Shown here: one piece after another, positions 26,681-35,236 of the stretch
Numbering within the stretch: the stretch's first letter is position 1
How the letters are laid out: each line of letters begins with the position of its first letter
DNA from: Actinomycetes bacterium
GTDB lineage: Bacteria; Planctomycetota; Phycisphaerae; JAACET01
Length of the DNA: 64,000 bases
NCBI GenBank assembly: GCA_030614915.1
Contig: JAUXAG010000003.1
Span: 124,001-188,000 of the forward strand
Direction of reading: 5' to 3'
Notes under the pieces: generated by a model
What the model was told of the DNA's origin: nothing
The model's database searches: none
The model's input: only the letters and a program-made list of their open reading frames with translations
Translations under genes and position numbers: made by a program

Positions 26681-26745
26681 GAACCCCCGGCGCAGAGCCG
26701 GGATAACCCCCGGTAAAACCGGGGGCTAAATATAAAGAACTGGGG
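26681..26745 (+). repeat. Palindromic repeat of the CCCCCGGT/ACCGGGGG family
   Basis: Two hairpins: CCCGGC (26686-26691) with GCCGGG (26697-26702), then CCCCCGGT (26707-26714) with ACCGGGGG (26718-26725) followed by CTAAA. The second is identical to the hairpin at 3193-3211. A half copy, CTGGGGGTTTAG, follows about 12 bases later. Confidence 0.85.
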
Positions 26746-26797
26746 GTTTAGGGAAAATCGGGCGCAAGAGGATTTTTCAGTTTGAGGACAATTACTT

Positions 26798-27733
26798 ATG
26801 AGCAGAGCTAAGATCAGCATTATCGGGGCGGGTAACGTGGGGGCCAGCGCAGCGTGCTGGGCAGCGGCTAAGGAGCTGGGCGACCTGGTACTGGTGGACG
26901 TGGTAGAGGGTTTGGCAGCAGGCAAGGCGCTGGATTTGACCCAGGCTGGGCCAATCGAACGCTACGACGCGAAGATCAGCGGAAGCACTGAATACGAGGA
27001 AACGGCTGACTCGGATATCGTGATCATCACGGCCGGTTTGCCGCGCAAGCCGGGCATGAGCCGAGATGATCTGCTGTCTAAGAACGTGGCTATCGTGCGG
27101 GAGGTTACAGAGCAAGTGGCCAAGTATTCGCCGGGTGCGATTTTGATGGTGGTGGCGAATCCGCTGGATGCGATGGTTTACGCGGCCCATAAGGTTTCGG
27201 GCTTTGATACCAAACGGGTGATGGGCATGGCTGGGATTCTGGACATCAGCAGATACCGGGCTTTTATAGCTATGGAGTTGAATGTCTCGGTGGAAGATAT
27301 CAATGCCTTGCTGATGGGCGGGCACGGTGATGATATGGTGCCATTGCCGCGATATACGTCGGTGGCGGGGATACCGCTCGAGGAACTGCTCAGCGCCGAG
27401 CGGATTGAAGCTATCGTAGAGCGGACACGCAAAGGCGGGGCGGAGATTGTGGGGCTGTTGAAGACAGGCTCGGCCTATTATGCGCCGTCGGCGGCAGTGG
27501 TGCAGATGGCTGAGGCGGTGCTGAAGGATAAGAAACGGATTTTGCCGTGTGCGGCCTATTGCGATAAGGAATACGGGGTGGGCGGTTACTTCGTGGGCAC
27601 CCCGGCGGTGCTGGGGGCCGGCGGAGTGGAAAAAGTGATCGAGGTAAAACTCAGCGAGCCCGAACGCAAACTCTTCGAGGCCAGCGTAGCGCACGTGAAG
27701 GAGCTGGCAGGGCAGGTAGATAAGTTGCTCTAA
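26798..27733 (+). CDS. mdh: Malate dehydrogenase (LDH-like type)
   Basis: Interconverts malate and oxaloacetate with NAD in the TCA cycle. The 311 residues contain the dinucleotide-binding loop [12 protein letters not shown], the substrate loop [11 protein letters not shown], in which Arg marks malate rather than lactate, the catalytic [13 protein letters not shown], and the conserved [14 protein letters not shown] site precedes the ATG weakly. Two fumarase subunit genes follow on the same strand, giving consecutive TCA steps from fumarate to oxaloacetate. Confidence 0.96.
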   Translation: MSRAKISIIGAGNVGASAACWAAAKELGDLVLVDVVEGLAAGKALDLTQAGPIERYDAKISGSTEYEETADSDIVIITAGLPRKPGMSRDDLLSKNVAIVREVTEQVAKYSPGAILMVVANPLDAMVYAAHKVSGFDTKRVMGMAGILDISRYRAFIAMELNVSVEDINALLMGGHGDDMVPLPRYTSVAGIPLEELLSAERIEAIVERTRKGGAEIVGLLKTGSAYYAPSAAVVQMAEAVLKDKKRILPCAAYCDKEYGVGGYFVGTPAVLGAGGVEKVIEVKLSEPERKLFEASVAHVKELAGQVDKLL

Positions 27734-27756
27734 GGGCTGGGCCAGGGGCGAATGCG

Positions 27757-28638
27757 GTGGTGAGAATTACTTATAAAGATGTTGTCGAGGCGGTACGGCA
27801 ATTGGCCGTGGATGTGGCGTTCAATCTGCCGGCGGATGTGCGAAGGGCGATAGAGACTGCTATCGAAGCCGAATCTTCGCCGCAAGGGCGTGAGTATCTG
27901 GAACAGATCCTGGAAAACGACCGATTGGCCCAGCGGGAAAAGCTGCCATTGTGCCAGGATACGGGCCTGGCCGTGCTCTTCGTGGATCAGGGCAATCAGG
28001 TGCAGGTGGCAGCGCCGGCGGAGCATCCGGAGGCTACACTCACCGATGCGATCAATGAGGGTATCCGGGCCGGCTATGAACAAGCCTATCTGCGCAAGAG
28101 CGTAGTGGCGGAGCCGCTGAACGAACGGCGAAACACGGGTACGAACACGCCGGCGATTATCCATCACCGCTGGGTGGCCGGGAGCGAATTGACCATCAGC
28201 CTGTTGGCCAAGGGCGGCGGGGCGGAGAATAAATCGAAATTAGCTATGCTCAAGCCGTCCGACGGGCGCGAGGGGGTGGTGGATTTCGTGCTCGATACTC
28301 TCAGGTTAGCCGGGGCGGACGCCTGCCCGCCGTTCGTGGTGGGGGTGGGAATAGGGGGCGACTTCGAGACGGTGGGGCTGTTGGCCAAGCGGGCCCTGCT
28401 TCGCAAGATCGATTCAGCCCACCCGGACAAATACTATCGCCAGTTGGAGAATGAATTACTGGGCAAGATTAATGCCTTGAAGATCGGCCCACAGGGCATG
28501 GGCGGCGATACCACAGCCCTGGCGGTACTGATAGAAACGGCCCCTTGCCACATTGCGTCGCTGCCGGTGGCGGTGAACATCGAGTGCCACTCGCATCGGC
28601 ACAGGTCGGTAACTTTACGAGGGGGCGAAGATGGCTGA
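27757..28638 (+). CDS. Class I fumarate hydratase, alpha subunit
   Basis: Iron-sulfur fumarase (or the related L(+)-tartrate dehydratase) subunit that binds the 4Fe-4S cluster. Typical motifs are LPLCQDTGLAVLFVDQG, with the first cluster Cys, NTGTNTPAIIHHRW, and PCPPFVVGVGIGG-like stretches (here ADACPPFVVGVGIGGDFE). GGDTTAL near the end is also conserved. The start is GTG at 27757 or GTG 27760, after AGGGGCG. It follows mdh by 23 bases and overlaps the beta-subunit gene by eight. Fumarase is favoured over tartrate dehydratase because of mdh. Confidence 0.92.
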   Translation: MVRITYKDVVEAVRQLAVDVAFNLPADVRRAIETAIEAESSPQGREYLEQILENDRLAQREKLPLCQDTGLAVLFVDQGNQVQVAAPAEHPEATLTDAINEGIRAGYEQAYLRKSVVAEPLNERRNTGTNTPAIIHHRWVAGSELTISLLAKGGGAENKSKLAMLKPSDGREGVVDFVLDTLRLAGADACPPFVVGVGIGGDFETVGLLAKRALLRKIDSAHPDKYYRQLENELLGKINALKIGPQGMGGDTTALAVLIETAPCHIASLPVAVNIECHSHRHRSVTLRGGEDG

Positions 28639-29164
28639 AGTTGTCCAGCTCAGACCGCCGTTGGACGAAGAGGCGGTGCGTTCGCTGCACGCGGGGCAGG
28701 CGGTGCTGATCAGCGGGCCATTGCTTACGGGGCGGGACGCAGCCCATAAACGACTGTACGATCTGCTGCAAGCCGGTGGGGAGTTGCCGGTGGACCTTGC
28801 GGGGGAGCTTATTTATTTTGTCGGCCCAACGCCGGCCAGGCCGGGCAGGGTAATCGGCTCGGCTGGGCCGACCACCAGCAGCCGGATGGACGCCTATTCG
28901 CCGGCTCTGTTGGCTACGGGGTTGCGGGGGATGATCGGCAAGGGCTATCGTGGGCCGGGGGTCCGCGAGGCCCTGGTCAAATACGGAGCGGTGCACCTGG
29001 CAGCCGCGGGGGGGTTGGGGGCTCTGTTGGGAAGTAAGATTACTGGTTCGGAGATTCTGGCTTACGAAGATTTGGGCCCGGAGGCCATTCGCCGACTTGT
29101 TGTGCAGGATTTCCCCGCAGTGGTTGCCTACGACGCCCACGGCAAATCGATCTACGATCGCTGA
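28631..29164 (+). CDS. Class I fumarate hydratase, beta subunit
   Basis: 177 residues of the C-terminal half of class I fumarases, carried as a separate polypeptide. The characteristic GRDAAHKRLYDLL and GPTTSSRMDAYSPALL motifs are present, and GMIGKGYRG, YGAVHLAAAGGLGALL and VQDFPAVVAYDAHG follow. It pairs with the upstream alpha subunit, overlapping it by eight bases, to form the active dehydratase. Confidence 0.92.
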   Translation: MAEVVQLRPPLDEEAVRSLHAGQAVLISGPLLTGRDAAHKRLYDLLQAGGELPVDLAGELIYFVGPTPARPGRVIGSAGPTTSSRMDAYSPALLATGLRGMIGKGYRGPGVREALVKYGAVHLAAAGGLGALLGSKITGSEILAYEDLGPEAIRRLVVQDFPAVVAYDAHGKSIYDR

Positions 29165-29224
29165 CTGTTGGCAGGCCGAAGAATATAAGCAAACCAAGAA
29201 TAACTGGAAATAGGCAACTGTCCC

Positions 29225-29635
29225 TCATGTCCCCTGCGTGAATAAATGACTCAAGCCAATCCACATAGTTGTTGCACACACGGATAATGCTAGTACCACA
29301 GCCAGTGCATTACCCAAGATACAACTGAACAGAATGCGGCCACTGAGCGTTCCGCGGCGGGTTTGCTTGACGTTCAGAATACATTCCATCACATAGACTA
29401 CTGCAAATGTGAATGTGCTAATCGACATGATAAGCATCCCGCATCCAATGCCGAAGCGAGTAGTTTGCCAACTCTTCTTCAAAAGACCCCGTGCCGCTCC
29501 CTCAATTACCGGGCCGGATAACATTGTAACCACTGCCACGACAAAGCAGGCAATAAACACACGCCACAGGAAATTTTGCTTTTTTACCAGTGAATCACTC
29601 GGGTCTCGTTTTCTGTTCTTGCCGCTAATCAACAT
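29225..29635 (-). CDS. Small four-span membrane protein of unknown function
   Basis: About 136 residues after a basic N-terminus (ISGKNRKRDPSDSLVKK), with membrane segments near 25-45, 60-85 and 95-130. No family is recognised. An ATG at 29633-29635 follows GGAG closely, while a TTG three codons upstream would extend the frame to 29644. It is isolated, convergent with the fumarase operon. Coding status rests on the clean membrane pattern and open frame only. Confidence 0.5.
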   Translation of the reverse strand: MLISGKNRKRDPSDSLVKKQNFLWRVFIACFVVAVVTMLSGPVIEGAARGLLKKSWQTTRFGIGCGMLIMSISTFTFAVVYVMECILNVKQTRRGTLSGRILFSCILGNALAVVLALSVCATTMWIGLSHLFTQGT

Positions 29636-29688
29636 CTTCTCCAATAAGCTTTGGGTTATGGTTATTAGTTTTCCAGTTTTCCGGCTGC

Positions 29689-29822
29689 GAAATCAGCGTA
29701 ATCAGCGTCAAAAAACTTCCCTTCTTTCTTCTAATCTGTGTTCATCAGTGAAATCTGTGGCTAATTCTCTTTCTGTATTTCTTTCTGTGCGGAGGCAGCT
29801 ATCTGTGGCTAATTCTTCTGCC
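29689..29822. repeat. Degenerate short repeats (AATCAGCGTAATCAGCG / ATCTGTGGCTAATTCT)
   Basis: AATCAGCGT recurs twice near 29690-29708, and ATCTGTGGCTAATTCT twice (29753-29768 and 29803-29818). CTTTCTGTATTTCTTTCTGT (29769-29788) is repeated identically at 57767-57786. Related AATCTGCG strings occur near 60200-60260. No gene is seen. Confidence 0.55.
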
Positions 29823-29824
29823 TT

Positions 29825-30547
29825 TCACCACATTTTATCTTCTGCGTATGGCCCGGTGGGGCCCTTGGGCTTGGGCTTGGGTACGGCGTCAATGATGGGA
29901 GCGGCTACGGTGAGGTCGTCGCTGGTAACTATGCGGATGTTTCGCCAGGAACTGGGCAGCACGGTGGCAGCCGTTCCGGCGGCGGCGACAAGGTCGGCGT
30001 CATCGGCGCAGCCCTTGGCGAACTCGGCGCGCTTGGCGTAAGCGTCGCGAAGAATCTGAGCTTTGAATATCTGAGGGGTCTGGGCGAACCAAAGGTCGGC
30101 TGAATCGAGGATGGCGGAGATCTTCTTGTCCTTATCGACCTTCCTTATATTCTGGCGGAGGGGGGCGGCCAGCATGGCGGCGCCGGTCTTGGCGGCTGTT
30201 TCGATGAGCTTATCTATCTGCATGGCGCTGACGGCTGGGCGAGCTGCGTCGTGAACGGCAATCAAGTCAGCATCGGCAGGAATCTGCTCCAGTGCAGCAG
30301 CAACGCCGTCGAAGTGGTCCTTGCCAGCGACTACTTTAACCGAGGCGAAGGCCAAGTGCGGGCCGTACTTGGTCTTTATCTGCTCTGCTTTATCCTGGGC
30401 TACAAGCAAGACGGTAGCGCAGACGTCGCCGCGGGCAATGAACAGCTCCAGGCTGCGCATGAAGACTTCGCGGCCTTTGACCTTGGCAAAACACTGACTT
30501 TGACCTGGACCTGCCAACGTGGAAACGATTACGCCAACCTTGGCCAC
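29825..30547 (-). CDS. ispD: Divergent IspD-family cytidylyltransferase
   Basis: IspD makes CDP-methylerythritol from MEP and CTP in the non-mevalonate isoprenoid pathway. The 240 residues retain LIAVHDAARPAVSAMQIDKL, AAPLRQNIRKV, FAQTPQIFKA and DDADLVAAAG. The N-terminal nucleotide loop, normally PAAGxGxRM..KQ, reads VSTLAGPGQSQCFAKVKG, so the catalytic Arg is missing. GTG at 30545-30547 is chosen because AGGAG sits just upstream; the frame itself runs to 30631. dxs and ispA elsewhere in the window belong to the same pathway. It might be degenerate or a relative with another role. Confidence 0.8.
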   Translation of the reverse strand: MAKVGVIVSTLAGPGQSQCFAKVKGREVFMRSLELFIARGDVCATVLLVAQDKAEQIKTKYGPHLAFASVKVVAGKDHFDGVAAALEQIPADADLIAVHDAARPAVSAMQIDKLIETAAKTGAAMLAAPLRQNIRKVDKDKKISAILDSADLWFAQTPQIFKAQILRDAYAKRAEFAKGCADDADLVAAAGTAATVLPSSWRNIRIVTSDDLTVAAPIIDAVPKPKPKGPTGPYAEDKMW

Positions 30548-30557
30548 TGCGATTCTC

Positions 30558-30890
30558 CTAAGGCTTCGACTGATTAGGCTCGTCGGAATTGGTCTGCTGC
30601 TGGTCTTCATCGTCATGCAGGTCTTCATCATCGTCGATTTTCCACTTCTCCGACTCGTCCATGTCGTCCAGTTCTCGCTCGACGTGTTTGAACATCCGCT
30701 CCTGCAGGGGAGCCAACCGGCGGTAATACTCGAGGGTGGCCTGGTAGGCCCGGACCATCGAGTCGATCTTGAGCAGGAGCCACTTGTTTATGCACTCCGG
30801 CTCCTTGACGTTGGAGAAGGGGTCGCAACTGAAGGACAACTGGCCGGAAGGGTCTACTTTGCAAAGCTCGCAGTCTTTACAGTTAATCAT
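30558..30890 (-). CDS. Small Cys-rich protein with acidic tail, unknown function
   Basis: 110 residues. The N-terminus has four Cys within 22 residues (INCKDCELCKVDPSGQLSFSC), suggesting metal binding. The middle is helical (LKIDSMVRAYQATLEYYRRL), and the last 35 residues are almost all acidic or Gln. A GGAG site lies 6 bases before the ATG. It stops 10 bases before the ispD start, so the two are probably co-transcribed. I do not recognise the family. Confidence 0.7.
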   Translation of the reverse strand: MINCKDCELCKVDPSGQLSFSCDPFSNVKEPECINKWLLLKIDSMVRAYQATLEYYRRLAPLQERMFKHVERELDDMDESEKWKIDDDEDLHDDEDQQQTNSDEPNQSKP

Positions 30891-30964
30891 GGTATGCTCC
30901 AGTGTGGTCTGGCCCCATAAAGCCTAGCAGCAATGCTCTTCAAAGTCCAGAGGCACGGCGTGAT

Positions 30965-31687
30965 TCAGGCTGGAGGCTTAAGGCGTAACTTTGCGGCTAG
31001 CAGGTGGGCTAATCGTGTCGGTTCGGGCAAGCGATAGCGGCAGGCCAGGGCAAGGACTATGCGGCTGGCCTGGTCGAGGTCAACTAGATGGCCGACGGAG
31101 ACGTAGAGGCACTTTACGGCCCGGCGGGTGCGGAGGACGCGTCCGATGACTTGGCCGTCTTTGTCCAGCAGGTCCGTGGAAGAGCCCCTGGCCAAGCCGG
31201 GCTGGCGGTGCTGACCGGTCAGGCGGCTCTTGGCGCAGCCTACGCAGGGCAAGCCGGAGAGGACGCCCACATGGCTGGCTAAGCCCGCACGGCGAGGGTG
31301 AGCTTTCCCCTGAGCGTCGAGAATTACCAGGTCCGGCCGGCGGGGTAACTTTTGCAGGGCCCGCAGAACTACGGGGGCCTCGCGAAAACTCAACAGGCCG
31401 GGAATGTAGGGGAAATCAAGGTCGGCCCAGGCGTGCTGCTGTTCGAGTACAGTAAAGCCCTGGCCGGGGACAGGAGCCTTCTCGCCCAGCCAAGGGTCCT
31501 GCAATTGCAGCAATACGACGGCGGCGACAATCTTGTCTTTCGCGGGGGCAATAGCAGCGTCCACACCGGCGACCAAACGGATGGGCCGACGCAGGGGGCG
31601 CTCTATTATTCGAGAACCAATCTGCTTTTGAATGCTGATGGCCTGGGCGGGACTGACTTTCCAAAGGTGATGAAAGCCCCCGGACAT
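30965..31687 (-). CDS. nfi: Endonuclease V
   Basis: Cleaves DNA near deaminated bases, mainly hypoxanthine, to start repair. The family's motifs are present: VAGVDAAIAPAKDKIVAAVV with the first metal Asp, YIPGLLSFREAPVVL, LVILDAQGKAHPRRAGLASH, and CVGCAKSRLTG. The 240-residue length is normal. AGGAG lies 6 bases before the ATG at 31685-31687. It is on the same strand as the Cys-rich gene and ispD with a 74-base gap. Confidence 0.93.
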   Translation of the reverse strand: MSGGFHHLWKVSPAQAISIQKQIGSRIIERPLRRPIRLVAGVDAAIAPAKDKIVAAVVLLQLQDPWLGEKAPVPGQGFTVLEQQHAWADLDFPYIPGLLSFREAPVVLRALQKLPRRPDLVILDAQGKAHPRRAGLASHVGVLSGLPCVGCAKSRLTGQHRQPGLARGSSTDLLDKDGQVIGRVLRTRRAVKCLYVSVGHLVDLDQASRIVLALACRYRLPEPTRLAHLLAAKLRLKPPA

Positions 31688-31754
31688 GAGCTACTCCTGA
31701 CGGCCGAGAGCAACAGGGGGCACTGCCCCTGACAACAACTGCGTCCGAACAAGC

Positions 31755-31964
31755 TTAGTGCTCCCACCTGCTGAGATGCCCGGGCTCATCAGTGAGCCAG
31801 AAGGTCTCTACATCCTCGGGCAATCCTTCCAAGTCGCTTTGGATGCGTAGATCGCGTCGTTCTATCCGGCGAGCGGTACGTTCGGTTTTGGGTCCTTCGG
31901 GGGCACACCCGCTTACAATACTCAGAGCCAAAACCAGCAACAGAATTGCCAAAAGTCTTTTCAT
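31755..31964 (-). CDS. Small lipoprotein
   Basis: 69 residues with a classical lipoprotein signal (KRLLAILLLVLALSIVSGC), the Cys at position 20 being the lipidation site. The mature part is short and charged (RTARRIERRDLRIQSDLEGLPEDVE) and ends WLTDEPGHLSRWEH. It is too short to assign a function; planctomycetes carry many such small lipoproteins. Confidence 0.75.
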   Translation of the reverse strand: MKRLLAILLLVLALSIVSGCAPEGPKTERTARRIERRDLRIQSDLEGLPEDVETFWLTDEPGHLSRWEH

Positions 31965-32079
31965 TAGAAATCTCCCAGTCCTCTTGTATTCTAGCCGAGC
32001 CGACCGCGGAGACTTGTATATCCCAGGAGTCCAGGCCTGTCAAGACAAAAGTAGCGGGGGTTTTGGGGGGGTAGAAAGG

Positions 32080-32922
32080 TCAGGCGGGCAAGCGGAGGTG
32101 ATCAGCCAAGCGATTCTGGAGCTCGTGGGCACTGAGGCCTTCTTCCAAGGAGCCGCTAAGGGCCAAGGATATCCTGCCGGTCTGCTCGGAGACGACTACA
32201 ACGGCGGCATCAGATTCGCTGCTGAGGCCCAGAGCAGCCCGATGGCGCGAGCCGAGGGAGCTGGTTCGTTCGTCCATTTCGGCCAAGGGGAACTGACAGC
32301 GGGCCGCCAAGACGTGATCGCCCCTGATGATAACGCCCATATCGTGGAGGGTGGATCCGGGCCAAAAAATACTCGTCAGCAGTTCGGTGCTAACGCGGGC
32401 ATTGAGCCTGACGCCGGATTCGGCGAGGCTTCCGAGCTTGACTTCACCTTCCACGGCCATGACGGCGCCTATCTTGTTCTTAGAAAAACTGGTGGCGGCC
32501 CGGACTATGTGGCTGATAACATCCTGGGTTTCGTCGACCGGGCCCCAGAAAAACCTGGTCTGTCCGACGTGCATGAGCGCCCGGCGGAGCTCGGGCTGGA
32601 AGACGATGACTACGGCAATGAAACTGGGCCACATGAGCGTGCTGAAGAGTAGCTTAATGCGGTCCCATTCGAGTCTCTTGGCTGCCAAGTTGATTATGAG
32701 ATAAAACACAGCCAAGAGAAACAGGGCTCCTTTGAAGAGCCTGGCACCGCGGGTGCCCCGCAGGAAACGGACGACCCACCATACGATCACACCGATGACC
32801 AGCAATTCGACCACAACAGTGAACAGGGATTCACTGTTGTAGATACGTCTGAGATAATCCTGAACAGCCTGTAATGATTCGACGAACACTTCTATGAGCC
32901 TCCAGAGGGTTGCCAGAAACAT
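32080..32922 (-). CDS. cdaA: Diadenylate cyclase, CdaA type
   Basis: Makes the second messenger cyclic di-AMP from two ATP. Three membrane segments (about 30-55, 65-85 and 95-110) precede the DAC domain, the CdaA layout. The domain carries FQPELRRALMHVGQ, GAVMAVEGEVKLG, the metal motif STLHDMGVIIRGD and the ATP motif LGSRHRAALGLS. The metal motif is normally DGA; here it is DMG. It diverges from the phosphatidyltransferase gene. No CdaR or GlmM is next to it. Confidence 0.9.
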   Translation of the reverse strand: MFLATLWRLIEVFVESLQAVQDYLRRIYNSESLFTVVVELLVIGVIVWWVVRFLRGTRGARLFKGALFLLAVFYLIINLAAKRLEWDRIKLLFSTLMWPSFIAVVIVFQPELRRALMHVGQTRFFWGPVDETQDVISHIVRAATSFSKNKIGAVMAVEGEVKLGSLAESGVRLNARVSTELLTSIFWPGSTLHDMGVIIRGDHVLAARCQFPLAEMDERTSSLGSRHRAALGLSSESDAAVVVVSEQTGRISLALSGSLEEGLSAHELQNRLADHLRLPA

Positions 32923-33098
32923 TATACCAACTAATCAGGATGCGGGGAAGGACTCCTGGCGGAATTTCAGGGGTCAGACCGCCCAGCCTTTTGGATTGCC
33001 GGGAAGGAGCGTGTGCATTACACTGGGGCCTGAGATTGTTGCTATCAGGGCGATTGTGTCCAGCTGGGGCTGTTGAGCCTGGGCCAAAGGAGCCAGCC

Positions 33099-33716
33099 GT
33101 GCCAAGATTATCGCTGCCGAACCGGGTAACTATAACGCGAGTGCTGCTGATAGTACCCTTTGTGGTGCTGGTGCTCTATCAGAACAAGCTGAGGTTTGTG
33201 GATTGGGCTCGGTACACGGCTATGGGGATATTCGCGGTGATGGCCTTCTCCGACGCCCTGGACGGCTATCTGGCGCGTCGGACGGGGCAGCGGAGCCGGT
33301 TGGGCTACTTCCTGGACCCTTTGGCGGACAAGCTGCTGATCACGGCGGCGTGTATCCTGCTGGCTATCGAGAGTACCGGTGTTGAAGGTGCACTGCTTCC
33401 GGGCTGGGTGGTGGTAGTTATCATCGGCAAGGATGTTCTGTGGTTTGCCGGGGTGCTGACCATCCAGTTTGTTACGGGGCACTTAGCCATTAGTGCAAGC
33501 AGACTGGGCAGGGCCTGTACCTGTGCCCAATTGGCTATGGTCATGGGGATACTGCTTTTTCCGGATATTTCCAGGGTATGGGCCGGGGCGGCCTGGTGGC
33601 TGACCCGCTCGTTATGGTGGATTGCAGCGAGCTTGGGGGTTCTGACTCTGGCGAACTATACTCGGATCGGAATTAGACAGCTGGGCGAGAACTCCAGCCA
33701 AACTGAAAAAGCATGA
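33099..33716 (+). CDS. pgsA: CDP-alcohol phosphatidyltransferase (PgsA-like)
   Basis: Probably makes phosphatidylglycerol phosphate in the inner membrane. The family signature DG..AR...G...D...D is intact in DALDGYLARRTGQRSRLGYF followed by LDPLADK. About 205 residues with five or six membrane segments fit the family. The frame extends far upstream, but GTG at 33099 follows AAAGGAG (33086-33092) and gives the family N-terminus SLPNRVTITRVLL. Another CDP-alcohol substrate is possible, since subfamilies are not separable by eye. ribBA follows. Confidence 0.88.
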   Translation: MPRLSLPNRVTITRVLLIVPFVVLVLYQNKLRFVDWARYTAMGIFAVMAFSDALDGYLARRTGQRSRLGYFLDPLADKLLITAACILLAIESTGVEGALLPGWVVVVIIGKDVLWFAGVLTIQFVTGHLAISASRLGRACTCAQLAMVMGILLFPDISRVWAGAAWWLTRSLWWIAASLGVLTLANYTRIGIRQLGENSSQTEKA

Positions 33717-33762
33717 TAGGATTAGATGTAATAAAATTGGTGTTTTTCGGCGGTAGAAAACC

Positions 33763-34995
33763 ATGGCATTTAGTAGCATTCCGGAAGTTTTGGCCGAGCT
33801 TCGAGCCGGCCGAATGATCATTCTGGTCGATGACGAATCGCGTGAGAATGAAGGTGATCTGGTCTGCGCGGCAGAGAAGATAACGCCGAAGATGGTCAAC
33901 TTTATGCTGCGCTACGGCCGAGGGCTGATGTGTCTGACGCTCTCGAGCCGGCGGTGCCAGAAACTTCAACTTTACCAGCAGGTTTCAGATAACACCGCAG
34001 CGATGGGTACGGCCTTTACGATTACCATCGATGCTCACCCGCGTTTTGGCTTGACCACCGGAGAATCGGCAGCCGAGCGGGCCCTGACCATCCGCCAGGC
34101 AGTCAAGGAAGACTGTACGGCCGAAGACCTGGTGCGCCCGGGACACGTATTCCCGGTTCGAGCCAAGCTGGGCGGGGTTCTGAATCGAGCCGGGCATACT
34201 GAGGCCTCGGTGGACCTGGCCCGCTTGGCGGGCCTGAAAGATGCGGGGGTTATTTGCCCTATCCTTAATGAGTCGGACGGGACCATGGCCCGGCTGGGCG
34301 AGCTGACCAAATTGGCTGGAGAACACGGCCTGAAGGTGGCTACTATTGCCGACCTGATCGACTATCGCCGGCATCGCGAGACGCTGGTCAAACGGCTGCA
34401 GCAGGTGTCGCTGCCCACGGCTTACGGGGAGTTTACTCTGATTGGTTACGAGAGTCCCTTCGATAGCCAGCCACACCTGGCCCTGTGCAAGGGCGGTGTG
34501 GGCGAACTGGACGATAAAGGCCAAGTCATAGTGCATCCGGAGCCGGTGCTGGTGCGAGTGCACTCGGAGTGCCTTACCGGCGATGTGTTCGGCTCGCAGC
34601 GCTGCGAATGCGGTCCGCAATTGGCCGCGGCTTTAGAGATGATCGAAAAAGAGGGCAAAGGAGCGCTGGTCTATCTTCGCCAGGAAGGGCGGGGGATCGG
34701 CCTGGCTAATAAGCTCCACGCCTACGTGCTGCAGGAAAAGGGGCTCGACACGGTGCAGGCCAATCAGGAGCTGGGCTTCGAGGCGGATCGGCGGGATTAC
34801 GGGATCGGCTCGCAAATCCTGCGAGACCTGGGGCTGCGGCAACTGCGGCTGTTGACCAATAATCCACAGAAGATTTACGGACTCCAAGGCTATGGGATGA
34901 AGATTGTCGAGCGGATCGGCTTAGCTATTGAGCCCTGCCCGCACAATATCGACTATCTCAAGGCCAAGAAGGACAAGTTGGGGCACATGCTCTAG
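33763..34995 (+). CDS. ribBA: Bifunctional riboflavin enzyme RibBA
   Basis: The N-terminal half (about 1-205) is 3,4-dihydroxy-2-butanone-4-phosphate synthase, with VDDESRENEGDLVCAAE and GHTEASVDLARLAGL. The C-terminal half is GTP cyclohydrolase II, with HSECLTGDVFGSQRCECGPQ (zinc Cys residues), LRQEGRGIGLANK and LLTNNPQK. Together they make both precursors of riboflavin. The 410-residue length is normal. No FMN riboswitch is visible in the 46 bases upstream. After the stop codon the same frame runs on into a transposase remnant. Confidence 0.96.
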   Translation: MAFSSIPEVLAELRAGRMIILVDDESRENEGDLVCAAEKITPKMVNFMLRYGRGLMCLTLSSRRCQKLQLYQQVSDNTAAMGTAFTITIDAHPRFGLTTGESAAERALTIRQAVKEDCTAEDLVRPGHVFPVRAKLGGVLNRAGHTEASVDLARLAGLKDAGVICPILNESDGTMARLGELTKLAGEHGLKVATIADLIDYRRHRETLVKRLQQVSLPTAYGEFTLIGYESPFDSQPHLALCKGGVGELDDKGQVIVHPEPVLVRVHSECLTGDVFGSQRCECGPQLAAALEMIEKEGKGALVYLRQEGRGIGLANKLHAYVLQEKGLDTVQANQELGFEADRRDYGIGSQILRDLGLRQLRLLTNNPQKIYGLQGYGMKIVERIGLAIEPCPHNIDYLKAKKDKLGHML

Positions 34996-35193
34996 TCAGG
35001 ACGCTGTAATTCTGGTGCCGGCGTTGGGCCCAAACTGACGGTCGTTTGCCATACCTCCAGCCACCTGTTTATCTCGGCGGTGGTCAGCCGAGACCCCAGC
35101 AATGATTCTCCAGAGTTTGCCGAGGCCAAGGAGAAGGCCACAGCCGAAGAGCTCATCGGGCGAATTACCAGCATAGCAGAAGGAATTACCTAG
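34996..35193 (+). pseudogene. Internal fragment of a DDE transposase
   Basis: Immediately after the ribBA stop, in the same frame, an open stretch encodes GPKLTVVCHTSSHLFISAVV followed by SRDPSNDSPEFAEAKEKATA and ends at TAG 35191-35193. PKL..V.....H...A...SRGP..D.PEF is the pattern around the central part of IS4/IS5-type DDE transposases. No start codon and no remaining catalytic triad are present. Confidence 0.65.
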
Positions 35194-35208
35194 AGGCTGT
35201 TTTTTTTC

Positions 35209-35236
35209 TTGATCATTGTACAGCAAGTGATATAAT
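35209..35236 (+). promoter_or_regulatory. Probable promoter of the two lipoprotein genes
   Basis: TTGATC at 35209-35214 and a perfect TATAAT at 35231-35236 are 16 bases apart, after a run of eight T residues. The first downstream gene starts about 180 bases further on. That leader shows no feature I recognise. Confidence 0.5.

Noticed and set aside
33717-33762. FMN riboswitch before ribBA
   Set aside because: Only 46 bases separate the genes and the RFN element motifs are absent.
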